A stretch of 11,406 bases of DNA, taken from positions 1 to 11,406 of the forward strand of contig JBGOTP010000153.1 in assembly GCA_041476545.1 (NCBI GenBank), given 5' to 3'. Position 1 is the stretch's first letter; every line of letters begins with the position of its first letter. A program made the position numbers and the translations under genes. The DNA comes from JBGOTP01 sp041476545 (GTDB lineage Bacteria; Acidobacteriota; Vicinamibacteria; Vicinamibacterales; CAVVIG01). Shown here piece by piece: positions 1-7,303 of the stretch. The notes under the pieces are model-generated. The model ran no database searches. It saw nothing but the letters and a program-made list of their open reading frames with translations, and was not told the origin of the DNA.

Positions 1-683
<683 letters not shown>

Positions 684-704
684 ATAGCAGACTCACGAAG
701 CGTT

Positions 705-771
705 CAGCTTTCGGCTTTCAGCTGTCGACAATGCGAACCGCTGAGAGCTGATGGCCGACAGCTGATAGCTG
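705..771. repeat. AGCTGA-type inverted repeat, copy A
   Basis: The 105-bp gap between ftsH and folP is built mostly of degenerate AGCTGA/TCAGCT units. The left part contains cagctttcggctttcagctg and the right part contains ctgagagctg and gacagctgatagctg. The segment cagctgtcg (719-727) is exactly complementary to cgacagctg (756-764), so a 9-bp stem with a roughly 28-nt loop can form. No T-tract follows, so an intrinsic terminator is not supported. Similar units recur in three other gaps of this window. It could be a dispersed non-coding repeat or a transcription or mRNA-stability element. Confidence 0.7.
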
Positions 772-788
772 CCCTCTACAATCATCCG

Positions 789-1670
789 GTGTTCCCCACC
801 CGTCGTCTCTACACCGTTCCTCTGTCCGCCGGCCGCGCGCTCTCCCTCGGCGAGCGTCCGCTCGTGATGGGCATCCTCAACATCACGCCCGATTCCTTCG
901 CCGACGCCGCGTCGTTCCTCGATCCGCTGGCAGCCGTCGACCGGGCCCTGCAGATGGAAGCGCAGGGCGCCGATCTCATTGACATTGGCGGAGAATCCAC
1001 GCGGCCGGGCGCCGTGCCGGTGTCAGCCTCCGACGAACTGGCCCGTGTCCTGCCGGTCTTGAGGGGCCTGGCTGGCCGAATCCGGATTCCGGTGTCGATC
1101 GATACCTACAAGGCCGAGGTGGCCCGGGCCGCCTTCGGGGAAGGTGCGGCGCTCGCCAACGACGTCAGCGGTCTGCGGTACGAGCCGGCGCTTGCGCGCG
1201 TCGTGGCCGAGGCCGGCGGAGCGCTCATCCTCATGCACATGCGCGGGCGGTCGGGCACCATGTACGCCGGAGCGGAGTATCGCGACGTGGTGGCCGAGGT
1301 CACGACCGAACTCCGCGAGAGCCTCGCCATTGCGCAATCGGCTGGGATTCCCCTGGACTGCCTGATCGTCGATCCGGGGATAGGGTTTGCCAAACAGGCG
1401 GCCCACAGTTATGGTGTGTTGGCCCGGCTGTCCGAGGTGTCGGCAGCGCTCGACAGGCCCCTGCTGTCCGGTCCGTCGCGCAAGTCGTTCATGCGGGAGG
1501 CCCTGCGCGATCGACCGGCCCCCGAACGGGATTGGGGCACCGCGGCCGCCGTGACCGCGTCGGTGCTCGGCGGCGCCCACATCGTGCGCGTGCACGCCGT
1601 ATCCGAGATGGTACAGGTGGTCCGCGTCGCCGAGGAAGTCAGACGTCACGCCGTGGGCTCCGAAAGCTGA
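789..1670 (+). CDS. folP: Dihydropteroate synthase
   Basis: FolP condenses p-aminobenzoate with 6-hydroxymethyl-dihydropterin diphosphate to give dihydropteroate in folate synthesis. It is cytoplasmic and is the sulfonamide target. The 293-residue product carries the whole TIM-barrel signature: MGILNITPDSF (27-37), DIGGESTRPG (65-74), SIDTYK (103-108), NDVSG (124-128), MHMRG (149-153), DPGIGF (195-200), GPSRKS (228-233) and RVH (267-269). The GTG at 789 is the likely start because it leaves a normal-length N-terminal strand before MGILNITP, but no clear Shine-Dalgarno sequence precedes it. The in-frame ATG at 867 would begin directly at the core motif and is less likely. The stop codon lies inside an AGCTGA-type repeat, 23 bp before cdaA. 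Linkage of folP to ftsH is common in bacteria. Confidence 0.96.
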   Translation: MFPTRRLYTVPLSAGRALSLGERPLVMGILNITPDSFADAASFLDPLAAVDRALQMEAQGADLIDIGGESTRPGAVPVSASDELARVLPVLRGLAGRIRIPVSIDTYKAEVARAAFGEGAALANDVSGLRYEPALARVVAEAGGALILMHMRGRSGTMYAGAEYRDVVAEVTTELRESLAIAQSAGIPLDCLIVDPGIGFAKQAAHSYGVLARLSEVSAALDRPLLSGPSRKSFMREALRDRPAPERDWGTAAAVTASVLGGAHIVRVHAVSEMVQVVRVAEEVRRHAVGSES

Positions 1671-1692
1671 GAGCTGAGAGCTGAGAGAGCTG
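1664..1692. repeat. AGCTGAGAG tandem units, copy B
   Basis: The folP-cdaA junction is a short run of repeated AGCTGAGAG units (aagctgagagctgagagctg, then agagctg). The first AGCTGA supplies the folP stop codon. The last GAGAGAG lies 4 nt before the cdaA start, where it could act as a weak Shine-Dalgarno sequence. Unlike copies A, C and D, this copy has only one orientation and so lacks the inverted arm. Confidence 0.7.
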
Positions 1693-1693
1693 A

Positions 1694-2503
1694 ATGAACT
1701 GGCTGAAATTTGTTCCGCGCCGCCCCATCGTTGGCTGGTGGGATGTCGTGGACGTCCTCGTGGTGGCGCTCCTCATCTATGAGATCCTGAAGCTCATTCG
1801 TGGCACGCGAGCGGCGCAAATGGCGCTCGGTGGCGGTCTGCTCCTCGGATTGTTTTACGGCTCACGGTGGTTGCACCTCGAGACCGTCAGCTGGCTGGTG
1901 CGCAGCGTGGCGGGATACGTCGTGTTCGCGCTGATCGTGCTCTTCCAGTCCGACATCCGCCGCGCGCTGGCGCATCTGGGCCGCGCGCCGTTCTTCAGGT
2001 ACTTCGCCGGCGAAAAGTCGGCCGAAGAATCCATCGAGGAACTGATCGTGGCCGCCGGCATGCTGGCCAGTCAGCGGGTTGGCGCGATCATCGCGATCGA
2101 GCAGCAGATTGGCCTTCGCAACTACATCGAGGGCGGCATTCCACTCGACGCCGTGCTGACCTACGATCTGATCGTGAGCATCTTTCAGCCTGCGTCGCCG
2201 CTCCACGACGGCGCCGTCATCGTGCAGGACAACCGCGTCGCCGCTGCGGCGTGTTTTCTCCCGCTCACGGTCAATCCGAGGCTCAGTAAGGAACTCGGCT
2301 CCCGACACCGCGCGGCGATCGGGCTGACCGAAGAAAACGATTCGGTGGCGCTCGTCGTGTCCGAGGAAACCGGCAAGATCTCGGTCGTCTTCGAGGGCCA
2401 GATCGAGCGTGGGCTCGACGCCGACGCCTTGCGTCGCCGCCTGCAGACGCTCGTGCTGCACCGCAAGTCCGGGACGCGCAGCCGGGAAGTGCAGTACACG
2501 TAA
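1694..2503 (+). CDS. cdaA: Diadenylate cyclase CdaA (c-di-AMP synthase)
   Basis: CdaA makes cyclic di-AMP from two ATP at the inner membrane. The 269-residue protein has the family layout. Three hydrophobic segments lie near residues 17-36, 41-56 and 69-85. A charged linker follows (about 87-115), then a DAC domain with the catalytic DGA motif (172-174, in SPLHDGAVI) and the RHR motif (204-206, in GSRHRAAIG). All residues expected for an active cyclase are present. The ATG follows the repeat at 1664-1692, and the stop overlaps the start of the YbbR gene by one base (TAATG), which implies translational coupling. Gene order cdaA-ybbR-glmM matches the well-known Firmicutes cluster, in which CdaR and GlmM modulate CdaA. 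Osmotic or cell-wall homeostasis is the inferred role here. Confidence 0.96.
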   Translation: MNWLKFVPRRPIVGWWDVVDVLVVALLIYEILKLIRGTRAAQMALGGGLLLGLFYGSRWLHLETVSWLVRSVAGYVVFALIVLFQSDIRRALAHLGRAPFFRYFAGEKSAEESIEELIVAAGMLASQRVGAIIAIEQQIGLRNYIEGGIPLDAVLTYDLIVSIFQPASPLHDGAVIVQDNRVAAAACFLPLTVNPRLSKELGSRHRAAIGLTEENDSVALVVSEETGKISVVFEGQIERGLDADALRRRLQTLVLHRKSGTRSREVQYT

Positions 2504-3159
2504 TGGCGATACGGCCGCTCGGTCACCTCGGCTTGAAGGCCCTGTCGCTCGGTCTGGCGATCCTGCTCTGGCTTGTCGTGGCGGGCGAGGAAACGGTCGA
2601 GCGCGGACTGCGCGTGCCCCTCGAGCTGCAGCAGTTCCCCGTGGGCCTCGAACTGCACGGCGATTCGCCGACCTTCGTGGACGTGCGGGTGCGCGGCACG
2701 TCGGGCACGCTCAGCCGGATGTCGTCGGGAGACATCATCGCGATGGTCGATCTGCGCACCGCGCGTCCGGGGTCACGGCTCTTCGAGTTGACGCCTGAGC
2801 AGGTGCGGACCCCGATTGGCGTGCAGGTGGTGCAAGTCACGCCTGCGAGTGTCGCGCTCACGTTCGAGAATTCGAAGACGCGGATGGTGCCGGTCAGCCC
2901 GTCGTGGGAAGGCAGCCCCGCCTCGGGGTTCGTCGTGGACAAGGTCACGTCGGAGCCGAAGATGGTTGAGGTGACCGGGCCTGAGAGCTCGGTCGATCGC
3001 GTCACCGAAGCCGTCACCGAAGCCGTCTCCGTGGATGGAAAACGTGAGGCCGTCACCGAAAGAGTGACCGTGGGATTTGTCGACCCGTCCCTTCGTGTCA
3101 CGAGTCCCCGCCCGGCAACCGTCAACGTACAGGTGCAGATCATCAGTGCCAAAAACTGA
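2503..3159 (+). CDS. cdaR: YbbR-domain protein (CdaR-like regulator of CdaA)
   Basis: This 218-residue protein has an N-terminal membrane anchor (about residues 8-27) followed by two YbbR-like beta-rich repeats, roughly 35-118 and 125-215. The bulk is expected outside the cytoplasmic membrane. In Firmicutes, CdaR contacts CdaA and tunes its activity. That role is inferred here from domain type and from the position directly between cdaA and glmM. Firmicutes CdaR usually has four YbbR repeats, so this is a shorter form. Its start overlaps the cdaA stop by one base, and its last 14 bases overlap the GTG start of glmM. A 12-bp tandem duplication (3001-3024, gtcaccgaagcc twice) gives the local VTEAVTEAV sequence in the second repeat. 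Confidence 0.87.
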   Translation: MAIRPLGHLGLKALSLGLAILLWLVVAGEETVERGLRVPLELQQFPVGLELHGDSPTFVDVRVRGTSGTLSRMSSGDIIAMVDLRTARPGSRLFELTPEQVRTPIGVQVVQVTPASVALTFENSKTRMVPVSPSWEGSPASGFVVDKVTSEPKMVEVTGPESSVDRVTEAVTEAVSVDGKREAVTERVTVGFVDPSLRVTSPRPATVNVQVQIISAKN

Positions 3160-4501
3160 GTCCGGTCCGCGTCTCTTTGGAACCGACGGCGTGCGCGGCA
3201 CGGCGGGAATGTATCCGCTCGATCGGCCAACCGTTCGCCGCCTGGGCGCCGCCCTGGTGCGCGCGCTGCCGAGAGGGACCGTTCCGCTGCGTCTCCTGAT
3301 CGGCCGGGATACGAGGGAATCGGGAGGCTGGATCGAGACCGAACTGGCGCATGGCGCGTCGGGCGAAGGCGCCACCGTCACGAGCGCGGGTGTCGTGCCG
3401 ACGCCCGCCGTCGCCTATCTCACGCGAACGGAAGGTTTCGACGCCGGCGTCGTGATCTCCGCCTCGCACAATCCGTTCGAGGACAACGGCATCAAAGTCT
3501 TTTCCGGACGCGGCGAGAAGTTCACCGAGCGGGTCGAGGCGGAAGTCGAAGCGATTGTGGCTGATGCCTCGTGGGCCGCGCGGTCCGGAGCGGCGGTACC
3601 GGTCGCGAGCGCCGATCTGGTCGGCGCCTATCTCGATCATCTCCGGATCGTGCTGCCGGCAACGGCCCGGCTGAAGGGATTCAGGCTCGCCATCGATTGC
3701 GCGAACGGCGCGACGACGCCGGTGGCCGCGGACCTGTTCGCGAGCCTTGGCTTCGACAGCGTCGTCATCGGCAACGAGCCCGATGGACGGAACATCAATC
3801 TGCGGTGCGGGTCTACGCATCCGGAGCGGCTCGCGGAAACCGTTGTCTCGGCGAAGTGCCGCATGGGCGTCGCCTTCGATGGCGACGGGGATCGCGCCAT
3901 CTTCATCGACGAACGGGGACAGGTGGTCAACGGCGACGCGGTGCTGCTGATGTGCGCGCGGCAACTGCAGCGCGAGGGCCGTCTCAAAGGGAACGCGCTC
4001 GTGGCGACCGTGATGAGCAACATCGGGCTGGAACTCGCCCTGAAGGATCTGGGCATCGGTCTGGTGCGCTGCCCGGTCGGCGACAAGTACGTCATGGAAG
4101 AAATGCTGGCTCGCGATCTGTCGCTCGGCGGCGAGCAGTCCGGTCACATCATCTTCTCGGACTATCTCTTCACCGGCGACGGGCTGTGCACCGCGCTGAA
4201 CGTCCTGCGCACGGTCGCGCTCTCGGGCCGATCGCTCGCGGACCTGGCCTCGGACCTCGTGAGCTATCCGCAGGTGCTCCTGAACGTGCGCGTCCGCGAG
4301 CGCGTCGATCTGGCAACCGTCCCGGAAGTGGCTGCCGCGATCGCGCGAGTCGAATTCCGAGTTGCGGGGCAGGGACGCCTGCTGGTGCGCTACTCCGGTA
4401 CCGAGCCGCTGCTGCGCGTGATGCTCGAAGGGAAACGCGAAAACGAGATTCGCGCCTGGGCGCAGGAAATCATCGACGCGGTCAAGAAAACCATGGGGTG
4501 A
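3146..4501 (+). CDS. glmM: Phosphoglucosamine mutase
   Basis: GlmM converts glucosamine-6-phosphate to glucosamine-1-phosphate on the route to UDP-GlcNAc, peptidoglycan and LPS. From the GTG at 3146 the protein is 451 residues, close to the usual 445-450, and begins VPKTESGPRLFGTDGVRG, the normal GlmM N-terminus. Upstream in-frame ATG codons (from 3077) would add residues that merely shadow the YbbR gene. Landmarks are the phosphoserine loop SASHNP (Ser near 107), the Mg-binding DGDGDR (245-250), the sugar-binding GGEQSGH (328-334) and the phosphate-binding RYSGTEP (415-421). All catalytic elements are intact. The gene overlaps ybbR by 14 bp, and pdxJ starts on the base after its stop, so it sits inside a tightly coupled operon. 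Confidence 0.96.
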   Translation: MPKTESGPRLFGTDGVRGTAGMYPLDRPTVRRLGAALVRALPRGTVPLRLLIGRDTRESGGWIETELAHGASGEGATVTSAGVVPTPAVAYLTRTEGFDAGVVISASHNPFEDNGIKVFSGRGEKFTERVEAEVEAIVADASWAARSGAAVPVASADLVGAYLDHLRIVLPATARLKGFRLAIDCANGATTPVAADLFASLGFDSVVIGNEPDGRNINLRCGSTHPERLAETVVSAKCRMGVAFDGDGDRAIFIDERGQVVNGDAVLLMCARQLQREGRLKGNALVATVMSNIGLELALKDLGIGLVRCPVGDKYVMEEMLARDLSLGGEQSGHIIFSDYLFTGDGLCTALNVLRTVALSGRSLADLASDLVSYPQVLLNVRVRERVDLATVPEVAAAIARVEFRVAGQGRLLVRYSGTEPLLRVMLEGKRENEIRAWAQEIIDAVKKTMG

Positions 4502-5245
4502 ATGATCCGCCTGTCCGTTAACGTGAACAAGGTCGCCACGCTGCGTAATTCGCGCGGCGGCGATGTGCCTCGGGTGCTCGACGCGGTCGCGGTCTGTCTC
4601 GAGGCGGGCGCGCAGGGTATCACCGTTCATCCGCGTGCCGACCGCCGGCACATCACGCCGGAGGATGTCCGCGACATCGCGCTGGCGCTCACCGACGCGA
4701 GACCGGCAATCGAATACAACATCGAGGGCGATCCGCGCACCGATCTGCTGGCGCTCGTCCATCAGGTGCGGCCCGATCAGTGCACGCTCGTGCCTGTCGC
4801 GCCAGGCGAGATCACCAGTCAGGCCGGGTGGGTGGCGGGTCCTGATGCCGAACGCCTGCCAGGGATCGTCAGGGACCTGAAGGCCCGAGGCATTCGTGTG
4901 AGTCTCTTCGTCGATCCGGACCCCAAGGCCATCGAACTCGCCGCGTCGGTGGGTGCGGACCGCGTGGAGCTCTACACGGAGCCCTTCGCCCGGGCCTTTG
5001 AGCGCGGCGCGTCGCACGCCAGGGCGTCGTTTGAAACCTATGCGACTGCGGCGCGGCTGGCCGCGTCGCTTGGCCTGGGTGTCAACGCCGGCCACGATCT
5101 GGACCTCGACAACCTCCTGCTGTTCCGCGATCTCCCGCACCTCGAGGAAGTTTCGATCGGCCACGCCATCATGTCGCGCGCGCTGTTCTCCGGCCTGCCT
5201 GCCGTCGTCCGCGCCTACCTTGATGTGCTCCGGCCGGTGCTATGA
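4502..5245 (+). CDS. pdxJ: Pyridoxine 5'-phosphate synthase
   Basis: PdxJ condenses 3-amino-2-oxopropyl phosphate with 1-deoxy-D-xylulose-5-phosphate to form pyridoxine 5'-phosphate, the last ring-forming step of the DXP-dependent vitamin B6 route in the cytoplasm. The 247-residue length is normal. Signature segments are VNVNKVATLRNSRGG (6-20), TVHPRADRRHI (41-51), EYNIEGDP (71-78, with the conserved Glu), QCTLVP (93-98), GVNAGHDLDLDNL (193-205) and SIGHAIMSRALF (218-229). The ATG directly follows the glmM stop (TGAATG), so translation is probably coupled. The stop is followed at once by a large inverted repeat. Linkage to glmM is a recurrent arrangement in Gram-negative bacteria, often with acpS next; acpS is not present here. 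Confidence 0.96.
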   Translation: MIRLSVNVNKVATLRNSRGGDVPRVLDAVAVCLEAGAQGITVHPRADRRHITPEDVRDIALALTDARPAIEYNIEGDPRTDLLALVHQVRPDQCTLVPVAPGEITSQAGWVAGPDAERLPGIVRDLKARGIRVSLFVDPDPKAIELAASVGADRVELYTEPFARAFERGASHARASFETYATAARLAASLGLGVNAGHDLDLDNLLLFRDLPHLEEVSIGHAIMSRALFSGLPAVVRAYLDVLRPVL

Positions 5246-5362
5246 TCAGCTCTCAGCCGTCAGCTGTCAGCTATCAGTTCAAACCGAGGCCTGAGAGTTG
5301 AGAGCCGCGACCAAACCGACAGCCGTGGCCCGAAAGCTGAGAGCTGATAGCTGAAAGCTAGA
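5246..5362. repeat. AGCTGA-type inverted repeat, copy C
   Basis: The 131-bp gap between pdxJ and the TPR gene has a left arm of TCAGCT-type units (5246-5277) and a right arm of AGCTGA-type units (about 5332-5362). The left-arm end tcagctgtcagctatcag is complementary to the right-arm ctgatagctgaaagct with one mismatch, giving a long stem around a roughly 65-nt centre. This is the largest copy in the window. It separates the housekeeping block from the BMC-linked genes, so it may mark an operon boundary. There is no T-tract to support a classical terminator. Confidence 0.7.
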
Positions 5363-5376
5363 GACTTCTCCCTGAA

Positions 5377-5994
5377 ATGAAATCCGAGTCCATCGCCTTT
5401 GGCATCGCCGGCATCCTGTTTGGCTTGATCGCCGGCTGGATGATCGGCGCGCAGCAGGCGAAACTGAGCCCGGCGATCTCGACCGCACCGCCCGCCGCTC
5501 AGTCATCGGCGCCTGCCGCGGCTTCGAGCCCCGCCGCGGTGCTCAACGAGCAGCAGGTGACCGCCTTCAAGTCGGTCGCCGATCGCGAGCCTAAGAACCC
5601 CGAACCCCGCGTGCGGCTTGGCAACCTGTACTTCGATGCCGAGCGCTACGCGGAGGCCATCCCGTGGTACGCGGAAGGTGTGAAGCTTGCCCCGAAAGAC
5701 CCCGACGTGAGCACGGATCTGGGCATCTGTTACTTCTACACGAATCAACCCGACAAAGCACTCGAGCAGTTCGACGCGTCGCTGAAGATCAATCCCAAGC
5801 ATCTCAAGACGCTGCTGAACGTTGGCATCGTCAAAGCCTTCGGCAAGCAGGATCTCAAAGGCGCCCAGACGATCTGGGAGCAGATCGTCCAGCTCGCGCC
5901 TGACAGTCCGGAAGCCCAGCAGGCGAAGCGCGCGCTCGACAGCATCAAGTCGGCGCATCCCAACCTCGGGTCGGCCGTGCCCACAGGCTCCTGA
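5377..5994 (+). CDS. Membrane-anchored tetratricopeptide repeat protein
   Basis: The 205-residue protein has a short N-terminus and one hydrophobic segment (about residues 7-24, rich in Gly and Ile). An Ala/Pro/Ser-rich linker follows (30-56), then about three TPR units between residues 58 and 176. TPR-typical spacing is visible in PEPRVRLGNLYFDAERYAEA, DVSTDLGICYFYTNQPDKAL and KTLLNVGIVKAF. The repeats probably bind partner proteins; no enzymatic motif is visible. The membrane anchor places the repeats on the outer face if the N-terminus acts as an uncleaved signal. The stop codon overlaps the next ATG by one base (TGATG), so it is coupled to the YHS-domain gene and, through it, to the aldolase. 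A specific partner cannot be named from sequence. Confidence 0.88.
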   Translation: MKSESIAFGIAGILFGLIAGWMIGAQQAKLSPAISTAPPAAQSSAPAAASSPAAVLNEQQVTAFKSVADREPKNPEPRVRLGNLYFDAERYAEAIPWYAEGVKLAPKDPDVSTDLGICYFYTNQPDKALEQFDASLKINPKHLKTLLNVGIVKAFGKQDLKGAQTIWEQIVQLAPDSPEAQQAKRALDSIKSAHPNLGSAVPTGS

Positions 5995-6329
5995 TGGTTC
6001 GCCTCCTGCTCCTTCTCGTCCTCGTGATCTTCGTCGGACAGGCGTTCTGGCGAATTGTGGACGGCATCGTTGAGGGCGTGACAGGCGGGCCGGCTGGGGC
6101 AGGTGGGGCAGGTAAGCCGGGTGGGGCAGGTGGGGCTGGTAGGCCAGGTGGGGCTGGTGGGAAGATTCCGGAGCGCGGTGTCCAGATGGTTCGCGATCCT
6201 GTGTGCGGCACCTTTGTCGTACCCGATCGGTCCGTGATGTTGACGGATGGGCGCACCCCGATGTACTTCTGCTCAACCGACTGTCGCGACAAGTATCGAC
6301 AGGCACATCACCAGGCCCGGCCCGCATGA
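5994..6329 (+). CDS. Small membrane-anchored YHS-domain protein
   Basis: The 111-residue product has an N-terminal hydrophobic helix (about residues 3-18) and a Gly/Ala/Pro-rich linker (31-57, GGPAGAGGAGKPGGAGGAGR and on). The C-terminal mini-domain reads DPVCGTFV (68-75), then YFCSTDCRDKYR (91-102). DPVCG plus YFCSxxC is the YHS signature, found in metal-transport ATPases and small metal-associated proteins. Cys71, Cys93 and Cys97 are candidate metal ligands. Function is unknown; metal sensing or delivery is only an inference. The start overlaps the TPR stop (TGATG), and the stop overlaps the aldolase start (ATGA). Class II aldolases need Zn2+, so co-translation with a metal-binding protein is suggestive, though the anchor puts the domain at the membrane. 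Confidence 0.85.
   Translation: MVRLLLLLVLVIFVGQAFWRIVDGIVEGVTGGPAGAGGAGKPGGAGGAGRPGGAGGKIPERGVQMVRDPVCGTFVVPDRSVMLTDGRTPMYFCSTDCRDKYRQAHHQARPA
6096..6161 (+). repeat. G-rich degenerate repeat inside the YHS gene
   Basis: The linker of the YHS protein is encoded by degenerate copies of gtggggcaggt and gtggggctggt. At least six runs of three or more G lie on the + strand between 6096 and 6161, with spacers of 1 to about 14 nt. Such an array can in principle fold into G-quadruplexes in the mRNA and the coding strand, just upstream of the aldolase start. The array stays in frame and codes for a Gly-rich flexible linker, so a simple minisatellite expansion is enough to explain it. Confidence 0.75.
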
Positions 6330-7255
6330 GCGTCGAGTCCGGACTCCGCGCCGACATCGTCGAAGTCGGCCGTCGGATGTACGCGCGCGGCTATACCGCG
6401 TCGAACGACGGGAACATCAGCGTGCGGCTCGGCACAGATCGGCTCCTCATGACCCCCAAGAACGTCTGCAAGGGGTTCATGACGCCCGACATGATGTGCA
6501 TCACCGACATGGATGGCCGGAAGCTGCAGGGCGACCGCGATCCCTCGTCGGAGACGCTCATGCACCTCGAGGTGTACCGGCAACGTCCCGACGTCCAGGC
6601 TGTGGTGCACGCGCACCCGCCGACCGCGACAGGTTTTGCGGTGGCCGGTATTCCGCTCGACAAGGCCGTGCTGGCGGAGGTGGTCACGACCCTCGGCAGC
6701 ATTCCAATCGCCGAGTACGCCACACCGTCGACGCAGGAGCTCCCCGACGCCGTGCGCAAGTACATCAGGGCGCACGATGGCATGCTGCTCGCCAACCACG
6801 GCGCGCTCACAGTCGGCACCGATTTGTTCTCCGCGTACTACAAAATGGAGACGATCGAGCACTTCGCGAAGATCAGTCTCGTGGCCCGCCAGCTCGGGCG
6901 CGAGAATCTGATTGCGCGCGAGGAGCTGCTCCGTTTGCAGGAACTGCGCGACAGCTACGGCATCAAGGCGCCGGCGCCCATCTGCAGCCCCGACGCGTCC
7001 GCCACTGGTGCGAACTCCATGAACCCCGTGAACCCCGTGAACCCCGTGAATAGTGTCGCCTGCCAGGACATCAAGGCTCCGGAAGGTGCGGGCCTTCGTC
7101 TGGTGCCGGATTCCTCGGGACCGCTGCCGCAGGCGGCCCAGGCGCCGGGCTTCAGGGCTTCGGGCCCGAAGACATCGGGTGATGACGAGGAAATTCGGTT
7201 AACATACCGCGAACTCTCCGCGCTCATCGAAGAAGCCATTCGGAGTTTGAAGTAA
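6326..7255 (+). CDS. Class II aldolase (L-fuculose-phosphate aldolase type) with C-terminal BMC targeting tail
   Basis: This is a Zn-dependent class II aldolase of the FucA/RhaD/AraD group, expected to split L-fuculose- or L-rhamnulose-1-phosphate into DHAP and lactaldehyde. From the ATG at 6326, which overlaps the YHS stop, it has 309 residues. Landmarks are ASNDGNIS (25-32), SSETLMH with catalytic Glu76, HAHPP with zinc ligands His95 and His97, and NHG with His158. These sit three residues after the E. coli FucA equivalents (Glu73, His92, His94, His155). The FucA-like domain ends near residue 213, as in the roughly 215-residue E. coli enzyme. A Pro/Ala/Gly-rich linker (about 214-285) follows, then an amphipathic helix EEIRLTYRELSALIEEAIRSL (about 288-308), resembling a BMC encapsulation peptide. 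Shell genes begin 48 bp downstream. The exact sugar phosphate cannot be decided here. Confidence 0.93.
   Translation: MSVESGLRADIVEVGRRMYARGYTASNDGNISVRLGTDRLLMTPKNVCKGFMTPDMMCITDMDGRKLQGDRDPSSETLMHLEVYRQRPDVQAVVHAHPPTATGFAVAGIPLDKAVLAEVVTTLGSIPIAEYATPSTQELPDAVRKYIRAHDGMLLANHGALTVGTDLFSAYYKMETIEHFAKISLVARQLGRENLIAREELLRLQELRDSYGIKAPAPICSPDASATGANSMNPVNPVNPVNSVACQDIKAPEGAGLRLVPDSSGPLPQAAQAPGFRASGPKTSGDDEEIRLTYRELSALIEEAIRSLK
7020..7050 (+). repeat. 9-bp tandem repeat in the aldolase linker
   Basis: The unit tgaaccccg is present in three perfect copies (7020-7046) followed by a partial fourth (tgaa). It codes for NPVNPVNPVNS in the linker between the aldolase domain and the C-terminal helix. 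The period is a multiple of three, so changes in copy number preserve the frame and alter only linker length. Confidence 0.9.
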
Positions 7256-7291
7256 ACCACGTAGGCCTGGGCCTCCGCTCGGGCGCGCTGC

Positions 7292-7297
7292 AAGGAG
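7292..7297 (+). promoter_or_regulatory. Strong ribosome binding site for the BMC-H gene
   Basis: AAGGAG lies 6 nt before the ATG at 7304. It is the only near-consensus Shine-Dalgarno sequence seen before any gene of the BMC region; the three BMC-P genes lack one. This fits the need for many more hexamer than pentamer subunits per shell. Confidence 0.85.
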
Positions 7298-7303
7298 ATC
7301 GTA

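Noticed and set aside
705..771. Repeat copy A as a CRISPR array
   Set aside because: Units are degenerate, only a few bases long, in both orientations, with no unique spacers of constant length.
3077..3145. An upstream ATG start for glmM
   Set aside because: The extra 23 residues shadow the YbbR gene, and the GTG at 3146 gives the standard GlmM N-terminus and length.
3143..5164. A 673-codon open frame on the - strand opposite glmM and pdxJ
   Set aside because: The + strand carries two unmistakable enzymes with full motifs. The antisense frame is Arg/His/Asp-rich without domain patterns, a normal effect of GC-rich codon use.
6203..6325. An upstream ATG start for the aldolase
   Set aside because: The extra 41 residues lie inside the YHS domain in another frame, and the ATG at 6326 gives the normal aldolase N-terminus with an ATGA overlap.
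5503..6357. A 284-codon - strand frame opposite the TPR and YHS genes
   Set aside because: Composition is low-complexity (Pro/His/Arg) where the + strand G-rich repeat lies. The + strand frames have clear TPR and YHS signatures and coupled stops and starts.
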